A stretch of 64,000 bases of DNA from Tricholoma matsutake. Its lineage: Eukaryota > Basidiomycota > Agaricomycetes > Agaricales > Tricholomataceae. Position 1 is the stretch's first letter; each line of letters begins with the position of its first letter. Position numbers and translations under genes: made by a program. The stretch lies in NCBI GenBank assembly GCA_026075535.2, contig AP026546.1, forward strand, positions 6,448,001 through 6,512,000, given 5' to 3'. Positions 1 to 10,798 of the stretch are shown in pieces. A model generated the notes under the pieces. That model ran no database searches. It saw nothing but the letters and a program-made list of their open reading frames with translations, and was not told the DNA's origin.

Positions 1-1993
1 AATGGCAGAGAGGATGATCGCCGCATTACAGCTTCGATTTCATTCCTGGAGCTTCCCTCTGCGGATTCTGCGCGGTTGGAGAATGGATCTCCAGATTTGA
101 AAATGTGGACCCATCCAATGTACGATATCGTTATAATTGACTTTACGATGGATCCATCCCAGGACTTATTGGTTCTTATTGCCCTTGCACCACCAGGGTA
201 AGTATGTTTGCAATGTATTTGCAGTCACTCCAGCCTAATAATGCACACGAGACAGGTCTGGATATGTCTATGAGCTTCATTTGCGCTCCCTATCGACAAA
301 TGAACCCCATCGCAAAGCCCCCATGCATGTGTTGCCTTGTCTGGCTAGACCTTCAAATATACAGCAGGTCACAGATCATATTGCCCCTGTTCGTGTACAA
401 GTGTCGGGAGATCTAGTTGCGCTTCTTGTGAAGGAAGTTCATGATAGTAATGGTGCACACTTGGAGATCTGGGATTGGCGCAATAAGCCCCAGTTATCTG
501 TAAGTCCAATTCAGCCATCTGTCATACCGACTGATCAATCACTTCAGTGTAAAATGGCTCGAACCGCCGGGATTGATGACTTCACCTTCTTGTCCCGCGA
601 TGCATTTCTTCTAGCACGCCCAACAGGGTTCCTAGAAGTCTACACTTTTCACAACCCGATTACAACGCCCTTTCCCATTTGTCGAGCGAGTTATGCCCTC
701 CCCCCTTTGTCTGACGGCTATATGTATTGGTATATTACCATGAGCAGCAATCCGGCTCCGGGTTCTGTTCCCCGTCCACCCTCGTCCGTGGATGATGCTC
801 ACGGAAAGGGGCAGCAGCTCTATTACCCTCACCCTGACGAGCGCATTCATGCTTGTTGCTTGTATATCTTCAATCCTACTGATGGCCATGAGCACCGTGT
901 TCACAGCTTTGTGTTCTTCGTGAACCTCAACACTCTTCTTCATCCCCCAGCCGAGTGGCTACAGAAGCCTCCTCCTCGATTCAAGGTACTCAAGTTTAGA
1001 AATTTGTTGAGGAGAACAAGTACATCGTCTATTGATTCTACGTCATCATCAGAAACAGAAACAGAAGCGCTCCCTTTCCCAACAACCACAGGGTCGTCGT
1101 CACCTTCCACGAGTGGTGTCCAAACAGGAACGTTCCCACCTCCGCCATATGTGTATTCTCCGATAACTTACTCTCTCAGTCCATTGATCAATGCACCCAC
1201 TATGCCGTTCCCCTCGACATCTGCCCCTCTCCCTTCCAGTTCTAGTCAGGCTTTCTCTCACCAAACTCATTCAGCCACATCATCGAGCCTTGGTGCATTC
1301 GAACCGGTCCCGGTGCAAACACCAGCCCAGGTCGCATGGTCGGTATGGGGCCCTCAAAGCACGCGCTGGTTCCGCGAATGCCTGAACACCGACTGGCAAC
1401 ACTCGATATACGGATTACGTACGGTGGAAAGCTTGACGCCTGAGAGAGTGCTCAAGACGACACAACGTCCGATGGAGGACTTTGACAACCTACAGGACAC
1501 AGACAATGAAGACGCTTTGATGAGCGCAGCCGAGGATGGGCAATCCTCTGCTGAAGATGCTGGCGCATCCACTAACAGTGTCACAGTCATGAATGGCGCA
1601 GTGACAGAAGGCCAGAACGTACTACAACCAGCGGCTAACGGCCAGGGTAATGATGCAGGGAACGCTGGTGGCGACGGCGGTGACAACGACCAGCCGATTC
1701 CGCTGCGTTATCTGCGCCTCCGGGACTTCAATCCATATTCCGTGAAGCAGCGACTGAAGGAGCAACAACTGAGTGACCAGAAAGGGAAGAGGAAAATCAG
1801 CTGGCGGGAGCCCTTTGTTGTAACCGAGCGGTCCACAATGGATGTGAAAGGTATTTTCAAGCATGATATCACCAGTTGGCTGCCGTATGTAGAGGTGGTG
1901 AGCGAAGAGATGTTTGAGGTTACGGATGTCATGATGGATGATTGTCGGCTTTTATTGCTCAGGGTTGGTGTTTCTTGTAAATCTCCACGCTGA
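1..1993 (+). CDS. F-box-like protein, 3' part (5' end outside window)
   Basis: Coding exons are <1..197, 256..499 and 548..1993. The two introns have GT-AG borders; the second is 48 nt and in frame. The visible 628 residues match the C-terminal half of the large agaricomycete F-box-like families: a 'LEIWDWRN' strand motif, then 'FLSRDAFLLARPTGFLEVY', resembling degenerate beta-propeller blades that follow an N-terminal F-box. The F-box itself would lie before the window. A Ser/Thr/Pro-rich linker (about 1010-1330) and an acidic segment (about 1480-1580) are low complexity. The family usually supplies substrate receptors for SCF ubiquitin ligases, but the substrate is unknown. The stop at 1991-1993 is plausible; a further short intron near 1965-2015 would give a different tail. 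Family call is by resemblance only. Confidence 0.6.
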
Positions 1994-2167
1994 GTTGTTG
2001 TGCTGACAGACTCCCATAGCGTGGCCAAAGCGGAAGATTGAGACGTGTTGATGTACTGACAATGTAAAATTGCTACCAGACAAGTAGTTCTAGAATTATT
2101 TTACCATGTAGAAACTACATAAACCAAAAGGGGAAAGCATGCGTTATAGGCTTGGTGATGTTGCCTC

Positions 2168-3127
2168 TAGTGTGGCGGGAAATAGCCCTGGCGCCTAGCG
2201 GGGCAGGTCTAATTTTCGGCAAATTTGCCGGTTCTAATTCGCATCGCAAAATAGCTATTTTGCACCTATTTTGCGGCAAATTTGCGCTATTAGCTAAGAT
2301 CCACAGTGCACAATTCCCGTTCTTTTCTCCGTTGCTTTTCTACGACCATTGCCCCCATTCATCGTCTTCAGGCGCGAAATCACCAGCCTCTGAGTCTTTG
2401 TCCTTCCCATAGTTCTTCACGGCACCCGACAGTTGCGTGCTTTGGGTAAAATTACTGGCTGTTGTACCATCCGAGACACTATCCGCCAAGATGTCAATGT
2501 AGCGAGAGATATCAAACTGGGCCACAAGATCAAAGTAACGGTGCTCAAACCCACTCAAGTCTGGAATGCCATCATCCAGCCACCTCAGTGGATCTGCTTC
2601 AGGGTCAACAGGTGCGAGGATCTCGTTCTCGTCACAGCTATCATTGTCACTCTGATCTTCAGCTGCCATAGCATGATGCGACTTGATCGGGGATTGGTTA
2701 ATCCATCCTTCGTCAACTGAAAAAGCCAAGAACCGATTGATTTTGGCATTCTGGTCTGCTGCATCCACTAGTGGGAGAGCTGGGGGGAGGGCCTGGAGGT
2801 ATAACTTGAGCTGTTTGAATTTTCCTGAGCTCATTGGACAATGATCATATCGGGGCAGGAATGCGATGTTGCAATTAGTCCAAATCAAACATCACTTTAA
2901 AATCACCGCCCATCCTTTATCCCTAGAGATCTTTTGTTTAAACAACTATATTGAGACTTGAGAGCTCATAACTGTAGATACATGAATGTTGGCCTCGTAA
3001 CTCTGGGGCAAATTTGCCCTAATTTGCACCCATATATTTGACCTATCGGGCGATCGGCAAATTAGCTGCAAATTAGCTGGGCTAATTTGCAGCTGCAATT
3101 TACAACTGTCTATTTCCCGCCACACTA
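2168..3127. mobile_element. hAT-like element A (960 bp) with perfect 8-bp target duplication
   Basis: The ends are an exact 18-bp inverted repeat, TAGTGTGGCGGGAAATAG at 2168-2185 and its complement at 3110-3127. The flanks carry a perfect 8-bp direct repeat, GTTGCCTC (2160-2167 and 3128-3135). An 8-bp duplication is the signature of hAT-superfamily insertion. The subterminal 150 bp on both sides are packed with copies of GCAAATT and its complement, as expected for transposase-binding subterminal repeats. No hAT catalytic or dimerisation domain was recognised inside, so the element is probably non-autonomous. The perfect TIR and duplication suggest a fairly recent insertion. Confidence 0.85.
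2340..2888 (-). CDS. Acidic 182-aa ORF inside hAT-like element A, unknown function
   Basis: An uninterrupted 182-codon frame occupies most of element A. The product is rich in Asp/Glu and Ser, with a terminal acidic/Trp motif (DDEWGQWS). It has no signal peptide or membrane segment. It does not look like a hAT transposase: no RNase H-like DDE context and no BED zinc finger were seen. It could be the remaining C-terminal part of a longer transposase-linked protein, a captured host exon, or chance. Its position inside an exact TIR/TSD unit argues that it moves with the element. I do not recognise the family. Confidence 0.4.
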   Translation of the reverse strand: MIWTNCNIAFLPRYDHCPMSSGKFKQLKLYLQALPPALPLVDAADQNAKINRFLAFSVDEGWINQSPIKSHHAMAAEDQSDNDSCDENEILAPVDPEADPLRWLDDGIPDLSGFEHRYFDLVAQFDISRYIDILADSVSDGTTASNFTQSTQLSGAVKNYGKDKDSEAGDFAPEDDEWGQWS

Positions 3128-3374
3128 GTTGCCTCATCGTATTCTGGATCAATTACGATGCTTACAATGTTTTGATTGAGCGCGAGCATCTCGTTCAGAC
3201 GTCGTTAGAGGTAAAATCGTGACATTAATTCTTACTTGAAGTCAAAGGATCAGAGAAACTGAGATGAACAGAGGGTCCTGACATTCCCATGGCGCAATAG
3301 CGAAATGAAAGCCGTGGATACATAATTCATGTCGAGCGGGACCCAGTGTCCGGCGTCATTTTACCCAAGTTCAA

Positions 3375-4000
3375 CTATGGAGAGTTGAATACATTTCGCG
3401 GGCATCAGACTTCGGTTTCCCGTCTTCAGGGCCAGTTTCTTCGTCTACCCCGCACTCGCGACGTCTCGGAGGGTTTCCACGCCATCGCTCGACTTTCCTT
3501 CTCAGAAATGCTTCTATCTCCTCAATCGTCGTCGTTACTCCTAGACCGGCCCGAAATTGCTGGAACCAGGGCAGACGACCGCTGTTAAAGATAAGCAGAA
3601 GTCTTCAGACTGAGATCCGAGAGGAAATAAACGAACTAACCACTGGAAATCAATGAAGTGCCGGATATGTTTGAATATTGGTAATAGTAGCCGTTCCAGG
3701 GTACTCTCGACAGATCCCCCGATATTCAAGTGAGATCTCTACTGAGTCCGGCACGGTATTCGCGAAAAGGCTATGGTGTACTGATAAGTATATCATGGGG
3801 TCGAAGGAGCAGAAGAGGAACAGGTAACTGACCAAAAGAGTTTTTGCCGATCATAACGCCATCGGCACCAGTAGAGAGAATCTTGAATATCATCACATTA
3901 CCGTTGCTGATGATCGGTACATGCATATGGTCTTCAAGTCGCTTTACCTCGTTCAGATCAGCAGCACCCTGCCGCCGATGGCCAGCAGAAACCGTAGTGC
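3375..4000 (-). pseudogene. tRNA-dihydrouridine synthase (Dus) remnant
   Basis: Three minus-strand blocks match the C-terminal half of fungal Dus1/Dus4-type enzymes. At about 3985-3836 is 'GAADLNEVKRL', then 'VPIISNGNV' and 'STGADGVMIGKNSFGQ', the FMN-phosphate-binding end of the TIM barrel. At about 3790-3660 is 'LFANTVPDSVEISLEYRGIC'. At about 3590-3375 is 'SGRLPWFQQFRAGL', the tail of the helical domain, ending at the stop 3377-3375. Dus enzymes reduce uridine to dihydrouridine in tRNA D-loops using FMN and NADPH. Upstream of 4000 the frame meets an in-frame stop, and no N-terminal catalytic-cysteine domain is visible before the plus-strand sequence at 4176. I therefore call it a truncated pseudogene. 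Exon borders are approximate. Confidence 0.55.
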
Positions 4001-4175
4001 GAGGTCAAGCGTTTTTGGCGGAGGTTGGCATAATCAAATACTAGTGACCCGTGATGAGTCTTTCCCAGCCTCCTATCTCACCTCTCCCCGCCGCACAACC
4101 TTTACCTGTTTCTCGCGAACAATGTCTCAAACCTGAACCGTAGAGACCCGTTGTGCTCCCCCCTGCAGCCCTACA

Positions 4176-4945
4176 ATGTCCTTAACTTTGACTTCAACGG
4201 ATCCCACCTCTGAGCTCGCTAGTTCTCTTTCTGGTGGTCTGGCCGACTATCGTCTTATGTCCTCAGTGCTTGGTGAAGTCGTTATTACTGCCGTGGACAG
4301 CTACAAAGAGCGGTTTCGGAGGACAAAGACCGAGCTTAGCAAGGTTGTGGAGAAGAGGAATAAGATGGAGAGGCGCTCATGTTTACTCCACGATTTTGTC
4401 TGGTAAGCTGCGACCCTTCGACTTACTTAAATCACTTGACAGAACTCAATGAGATCTGGTTCATCCAACTGCCTGAAGATGTGCGGTTCACTCTACTGGG
4501 ATTTGGGAAAACTGACTGTACGTAGTCGTCCTTGAAACACATTCAGTCGGGTGTCTCACCTTTCCCCCCTAGTTCCCAGTACCTTCGGAAGCTGGTGGCT
4601 TCAATGGGAGGAGGTTTCTCCAATCGACTTTCCACTTCCCCCGTCAATGCGCCATTTCGGCCCTGTAAAGAAAAACTTACCAGCTCGCTTTATCTTTGGT
4701 TCTACACAGCAGGAATCCGACCTTAGCAAGGCCATTACTAGAGCATGGGAAGCCATCCCTGAGACTAGCCGGCAATCAATGCTTTTCTGCTGGAGCGGCC
4801 TTCCTAGCGTCCGACTTGTTCGGATGGGTGATGACATGGAGAACTCTTCTGCCAAAGCCATTCTCAGACAGGACTCTAGAGATAACTTCGAGAGTCTGCC
4901 ATGCAGCAGCTGGTTACATGGCCGACTACCTATTTAGCGACTAGA
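4176..4945 (+). pseudogene. Broken hypothetical gene, unrecognised
   Basis: A 76-codon start (MSLTLTSTDP...) with a charged helical segment (KERFRRTKTEL) is followed by GT-AG intron-like gaps at 4404-4442 and about 4519-4572. Protein-like segments then appear in changing frames: 'LNEIWFIQLPEDVRF', 'FGSWWLQWEEV', 'ARFIFGSTQQES' and, in another frame, 'VCHAAAGYMADYLFSD'. Joining the first two exons creates a stop, and no single frame connects all blocks. It may be a decayed gene or a gene whose exons I have not resolved. No function is proposed. Confidence 0.3.
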
Positions 4946-5678
4946 AGCCAAATTTGTGATTGTTCATTTTTTGGGGGTCTGTTTTTGGACATCTTTTTAT
5001 AGTACTTTATACTTCCAGTAAGATATATTTCACTAGAAATAGGCTTCAACCCGATATCCAGGCATTGGCCATGGCTGTTAATGAGGGACAACAGGGTGGT
5101 ACAATGTTCAATATTTTTTCAAATCAAATCACACATAAACCTTGTTGACCTTGCGACAGATATTTCATCCATACCTTGTCGACTGTATCTGCTCCCACGC
5201 ACCTACAGACCGTGAATGAGCTTCAGCTGTGCAGGGAGTATGAAAGAAATTGCAATGTACCTGAAGCCTCTGGCATTTTCTCTCCATGGTTATCCGCGTG
5301 CTGGTACATGAAAATCTCTATCCTTGTCCGATGATGATAGGTATTCATGGATGTGCGGACATTAAACTTCTCCAGATCGATAGACATCCAGCTAGGTTGT
5401 CAGCATACCCTCCTATGTGTATGCTGCAGGTCGCGGATTAAATTCCCCACGTAGAACACCGTTCCAGAAACTATAACGTACATCAACCCACGGAACACCC
5501 TGTCCCCATTGAAACAGAATACCTAAGCCCACATCTTGCACCCTATTACGAAGACCTTGCATAGCCTCCAACCACACTGAATCCACCACTATGAGACAAC
5601 CTTGGTTGAGAAATGCAACATGGGCACCGAGCTTGCAGGTTGTAGATGCAGCTCTGTTTGCACAATAATAAAATCTTG
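4946..5678. other. Intergenic, nothing recognised
   Basis: No protein-like frame, repeat or RNA gene was identified. The right limit is the inferred end of the copia 3' LTR at 5679. Confidence 0.4.
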
Positions 5679-5901
5679 TGTTAAGTGTGGTTAATGGCAG
5701 AGTGGCGCTGGTGTATTGTAGGTAAGTATTTTTTGTTGCAGCGGTGTAGGACGCAGTGGGCGTACACTTAACTTACTACTTACCTGTTGGGTTGGGTTAG
5801 TGCTGCTAGTAACTAGGGTTAGAGGTGTAGAACTCTCTGCATTGCCAGGATGAAATACAGCAGGTTTATATACACATGCTCAGAGGGATGAGCAACTCAG
5901 C
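5679..5901 (-). repeat. Copia 1 3' LTR, distal part
   Basis: This is the LTR segment left of the hAT-like insertion. It holds the TATA-like box and ends at 5679 with an inverted match (TGTTAAG on +) to the LTR start. The last bases, ACTCAGC, duplicate the other side of the insertion. Confidence 0.55.
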
Positions 5902-7218
5902 CCCAGTCAAAAGTCCGCACCTGGATATCCCTCTAAATTCCGTTAAAACCCTTCACATCCCTTTCGATCCCTTTCGATCCCTAACTGGGTGAGCAAAAAC
6001 TTTACCTAATCAAATGTTTTCGTCATCGGCCAGCACATTCAAGATTTTTTTCGAGTTCAAGACCACCAAATGCCATTGGGTAACTTGGGTTGGCATGACG
6101 TCTTCGAACTGTTCTCCATCCTCCCATTTTCCAGTGGAGTTTGATGATATTTATTTACTAATTTAGGCACTTGAAGTTGTCACCTCATGCGATCCCCTCC
6201 TTCCCCCGACTTTCTCTACTACCACCATCACCAACCCCTTGCACTTATGTCCATCTCACTCAATGTACTCCCCACTCATCTTTGCTTCCCTGATTTGCTC
6301 ACGAAATCAATCACCTGAAGGAATGGAGAAAGATCAATGCATTCTCTCGGGTGCATGGTGTTCCTACGCGACTATATGCGTGCCACTGACATAAAAATGA
6401 CTTTCAACATGCCTTTTTCGTGAACTAGGGGCATAATTGGACCACAAGTTGTTCCCTAACCCAAACAATTATGTGTGAAGAAACAACTGAATTGGTGACA
6501 ATACAACTACTGGTACATAGCTAGGATTCCTATTTCTGTTTTGGCCATTGAGATGTGTTTCTCTTCTCTCTAGTATGGTGGTTGAGTTGCGGATGCAGTG
6601 GAATAACAAGACGATCTTGGCAGCAGTCGAACAACGCTCAAGCGGACGTGGTACATGCTGTCCCTTGCGCACTGATTCTGTGACTAATCCTGCTTCTCCA
6701 ACTTGCAGAACTGGGAACGAATACACATGCAACATGGTCAATGCAGGTCAGATCCGTTTCGACTCTGAATTTCTTTTGTTTCATACTTATCTCTTTCAAT
6801 ATGGGCTTCAAGCAAGGATTCGAGAGTGGAAAAGGCTCGATAAGGGGGAAGGAAAGGGTGGGCAGGGTACTGGCAGGGGTTGGGCAGCATTGGCAAAGAT
6901 AGAGGAGCATCGGAGCATAGATTATTTTCATAGGGAAATGTAGGTATTTAGAGGAATACAAAAGTTTTTTGTGGTATTGCGAGGGATGGGAAGGGAACTA
7001 AACACCATGCTATACCTCTGAAACCCACAAAATCCCCCCAAATCCCTGTCCATTCCGCATTCCACAGAAAGGTATGGCAAGGGTTCTCAAGGGCTTTTCA
7101 GGGATTTGCCAGGGATTAAAATCCCCTATTGTGACAAAATACCTCGACTACCCCTCCGTATACCTGAGAATCCCTCGAGGGATTTTCAGGTATTCTCCCT
7201 TACGGATTTTTCACTGGG
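5902..7218. mobile_element. Non-autonomous hAT-like element F (1317 bp) inside a copia LTR
   Basis: Imperfect terminal inverted repeats, CCCAGTCAAAAGTCCG at the left and CCCAGTGAAAAATCCG read inward from 7218, are flanked by a direct repeat ACTCAGC(C) (5895-5901 and 7219-7225, 7-8 bp depending on the boundary). Both subterminal regions are crowded with ATCCCT/AGGGAT motifs (about 5928-5990 and 7020-7195). No transposase-like frame exists inside; the longest frames (6548-6943 and antisense) have no recognisable domain. Removing the element rejoins the copia LTR sensibly. Confidence 0.7.
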
Positions 7219-7369
7219 ACTCAGCCATGAGGCCTTGAGGCACAAATCACCACATGGAATGATAGTCATATGAGCATGTATGTACATATGTATGGCTATG
7301 TTTGTTCCATATGGAGCGGGTCACATGCCTATGTAGGCAGCCCGCAGGTGTGATTTATTAAATTCAACA
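7219..7369 (-). repeat. Copia 1 3' LTR, proximal part
   Basis: The LTR starts at 7369 on the minus strand with TGTTGAATTTA, directly after a G-rich polypurine tract, and is broken at 7218 by element F. Confidence 0.6.
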
Positions 7370-7402
7370 CCCCCCCACAAACTGTACAGCAGCTGATTAG
7401 CA

Positions 7403-10400
7403 CTAAGTTTGAACCTTGAATTTAATTCCGAGGGAGCTTCTAAATTTCTCGAAGAGAATTCTCCCGAGATCTTTAGTAAACATATCGGCTGGGTTATCAC
7501 TTCCCGGGATGAATACAACAGTGACCTTGCCATCTTCAATACATTTGCGTGTATAATGATAGCGAATGTTGATATGTTTGGTCCTTCTTTCTTGAACTGG
7601 GTTTGATCCAATAAAGATCAACCCCTGTTTGTCAGCACAAATAGGTATGTGTTTCAGGGTATATCCCAATTCGGAAAAAAGGGTTGAGATCCACATGATC
7701 TGCCAACATGTGTCGGAGAGAGCCATGTGTTCAGCTTCAGTGGAACTCAGTGCAACAGTTTTTTGCAAATGGGACTGCCAGCACACAATGCCTCCTGCTA
7801 AGGTGGCAAAGTAGCCCATTGTAGATCTTTGTTTCACTATGTCAGATGCCCAGTCCAAATCTGGTATGCTTGTAGGCTTTCCTTGCCCTTACCATCATAG
7901 ATAAGCTCATAATTCTGAGTACCGACAAGGTAGTGCATTATATAATGTGCCTTATCCAGATGTTCCTGGCTTGGATTAGCCAAGAACTGTGACATCTTGA
8001 TTACCACAAAGGTGATATCGGGTCGTGTTCTGAGCATCAGGTACAATAAAGACCCGATCACAGATTGATACTTCAATCTATGTGCTGCGTCAGGCACTGC
8101 AGTGTTTTCCATAGGGATGTATCCTGTGGGAAGAGGAGTTGGGGCAGTCTTGGCATCTGTCATTCCAAACCACACTAGCACAGTGGCTAGGTAGCTTTGT
8201 TGGTGCAGAGTGATTTTTGATGTGCTTTGTTTTATGTGCATACCAAGAAATTTGGTGACACTACCAGTGTCCTGACACTCCCAGTGCTTTAGGCAAGCAC
8301 ATTTACAAGGTGTTTGTTCTGCCCCAAGAACATGCCATCATCAACATAAATTATTGTGATGACAATGCCTTTGGCATCTTTGTAAATGAATATGCCGGCA
8401 TCGGAGCTGGCATGTTTGAAGCCAATGCTTTGCATAAATGCCTCCAGTTCTCTCCATGCTAGGGTGGCTTGTTTTAAGCTGTACAATGCTTGGAAGCGCA
8501 TTACTTTGCACTCTTTTCCCAGAATGGCAAAGCCTTCCAGTTGTTGCATGTAAATCTCCTCATCTAGTTTGCCATACAGTAACACAGTTTTTACATCGAG
8601 TCCCATCATGTACATGCCTTCTAAGGCACTTAAGGCAAACATAAGGCATACCATCTCATAGCAGACAATGGGTGAGAAAATCTCATCAAAGTCAATGCCT
8701 TCAACTTGTGAGAAGCCTTTGGCCACAAGTCTGGCCCATTTTTGTCTGTCGGATTTTATGGAGAAAACCCATCTATTTTTAATGGCCTTTTGGCCATGTG
8801 GGAGATCTACAATATCATAGACATGCCTCTTTTGAAGAGCCTCTAATTCCTCTAGGCATGCTTCCTTCCACTCTGTTTTAGCATGCGCCATGTCACGATA
8901 CTGGATTGGGACTGGCTCTGATGCTGTAGATGGAGCAACTGCTTTGTTTAGCAGAAAGCACATCAGATCCACACCACCTTCAATGATCATTCACCCATGC
9001 ACATATGGGCCGGTGCCATGTGGAGTCATCGGGACATAGTGTCCTGGCTGACCTCCTGGCCCCTGAAACCACTGCTTTGGGTTTGTTATTCCCTTCCAAT
9101 GGGATCACTAGGGAGAAGAGCTCTACTTGTCTGTGGTGGTTGGGATGGCCCAGCAACTGGCTGTTCCTTGAAGTTTGTTGGGGTGTTCCGAGGGTGACTT
9201 GGAACTTCCTCTGGAGCTTTCCACCACTGATGCTCGTCTTGTTCAATTTGAACAGGGTCATGGTTTTCACCATAGACATTGCCGGGATGGGTTGGAATGT
9301 GTCTCTGCCTGTGCGATCTCCTTGGAGCCACAGGAGGCTCAACAACAGGAGGTGCTGGTGGTGGCAGAGATGCAGGGACCGGTGCTCCTGCCAGAGCAAA
9401 TGGATCGGGGCCAGGCACAGGATTGCCATAGCCTCCGAATATTGGTACCTTTGGGATTTCAGGGTCTGAATCAGACCCTGATAATGAAGGTGGTGGGGGT
9501 GGAGGCACATTAGGTGCCTGTGGTGGTGTTGCCAGCGGTGAAGGTGCTCCACCACCCCCTTGTCCCCCAGAGTGGGTGAGATCTCTGGGATCTGGAGGGT
9601 TATCTCCGAGATCAGTATTGGCAGGAGCTGTTGCTCCTTGACAGTGTGGGAATAACACTTCATCAAAGAGTGCTGTGGCACCCACAAAGATTGAGCCACT
9701 TGGGCGCATGAAGCGATATGCCTTGATGCTGTCTGCCAGGCCAATATACATCATTAGCTCCAATAGAGGGGCTAGCTTATTTTGATGTTTCTCTTTGGGC
9801 AGGTAGACATAAGCACCACATCCAAACACTTTTAGATTTGATAGATCTGGTTTTTCACCATCTAGATCTTCGTTTGGTGTGCGCCAATTAAGGTGCTTTA
9901 TTGGTGTTTGGTTGTAGATGGTTTGCATACTCTACACAAAATTCCCACCATGATTGTGGTAGGCAGGCAGTAAAGCGCAATGTTTGCACTTTTTCCATTA
10001 ATGTTCTTATAGCGTGTTCCACGCAACCATTTTGTTGGTGGATGTGGGGTGTGGACATCTCAATTTTGATGCCCAGATCTTTGAGCTGTGTAATGAGCTC
10101 ACAATCATGGAATTCCCCCCCAGGATCGAAACACCAACACTTTATTTTTGCATCATATTACATTCTGGCAATGGCCTCAAACTGTCTGATTGACTCAGCA
10201 CTGTCGGACTTCTTTTTCAGGCATTGACTCTATGTGAAGTTCGATCATCAACAAACACAATGTAATATTTGTATTTGTGATAACTAAGAGTAGGTAATTC
10301 TTTTAGATCAGAGTGAATTAACTCAAAAGGCTCCAAGGCCCAAGATTCCGATTCAGGGAAAGACCTTGATGTCATTTTCCCTTCGGTGCACCCTGGGCAA

Positions 10401-10762
10401 ATATGCCTGTCCCTAGGAATTATTAAGTCCTTGGGAAATTTCATGGTGTGCTTTGGCATCTGTCTCACGGCTTGCTCACTTGAATGTCTAAGGTGCTGAT
10501 GCTAAGTATTATAGTCAGCGACATAAATAGTTGCAACATTTAATCTCTTAGTACTTAGAATATGGGTGTTAGCCACATATATTGTGTCGCCTACAAACAT
10601 AGGGACAGTTCTAAGTGCAGGTTTACCCTTTTTGTCGAAGAATGAGATATTGTCAGAGGATCCCTTGACTTTATCTCCATTCTGTAAGAACACTTCCATT
10701 GACATTAATTGACCAGTTAATGCTGGGATGTAAAAGATGGGGTATAAGTGGCTTTCACGCAA
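7403..10762 (-). pseudogene. Copia 1 pol remnant (PR/IN/RT/RNase H)
   Basis: Frames in transcription order: 10762-10502, the segment before integrase ('YPIFYIPALTGQLMSMEVF'); 10468-10217, integrase zinc region and start of the core (HxxLxH just upstream, then 'CPGC', 'SDLKEL', 'FVDDRT'); 9928-9086, end of integrase ('FGCGAYVYLPK') and a Pro-rich linker; 8990-8289, reverse transcriptase with 'NRWVFSIK', 'VDFDEIFSPIV'-like motif and the catalytic YVDD box near 8345; 8241-7837, connection ('SVIGSLLYLMLRTRPDI'); 7858-7403, RNase H ('VALSSTEAEHMALSD', 'DNPADMFTK'). Five or more frame breaks make it non-coding as it stands. Confidence 0.8.
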
Positions 10763-10798
10763 CTCTGTCTTCCCATTAACTTTTACCTGGTGTCTGAT

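Larger units (their letters stand above)
5679..10798 (-). mobile_element. Ty1/copia element 1 (minus), 5' end lost, 3' LTR split by a hAT-like element
   Basis: Reading leftwards, the element shows protease/pre-integrase, integrase, a proline-rich linker, reverse transcriptase and RNase H (10762 to 7403). A purine tract (complement of 7370-7376) and a 3' LTR starting TGTTGAATTTA at 7369 follow. The LTR runs to about 7226, is interrupted by element F (5902-7218) and resumes from 5901 to 5679, where it ends ...CTTAACA, an inverted match to its start. A TATA-like motif (TATATAAA) lies in the left LTR part at about 5871-5878. Without the insert the LTR would be about 367 bp. The upstream (gag, 5' LTR) portion is cut off at 10799 by element B. 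Confidence 0.75.
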
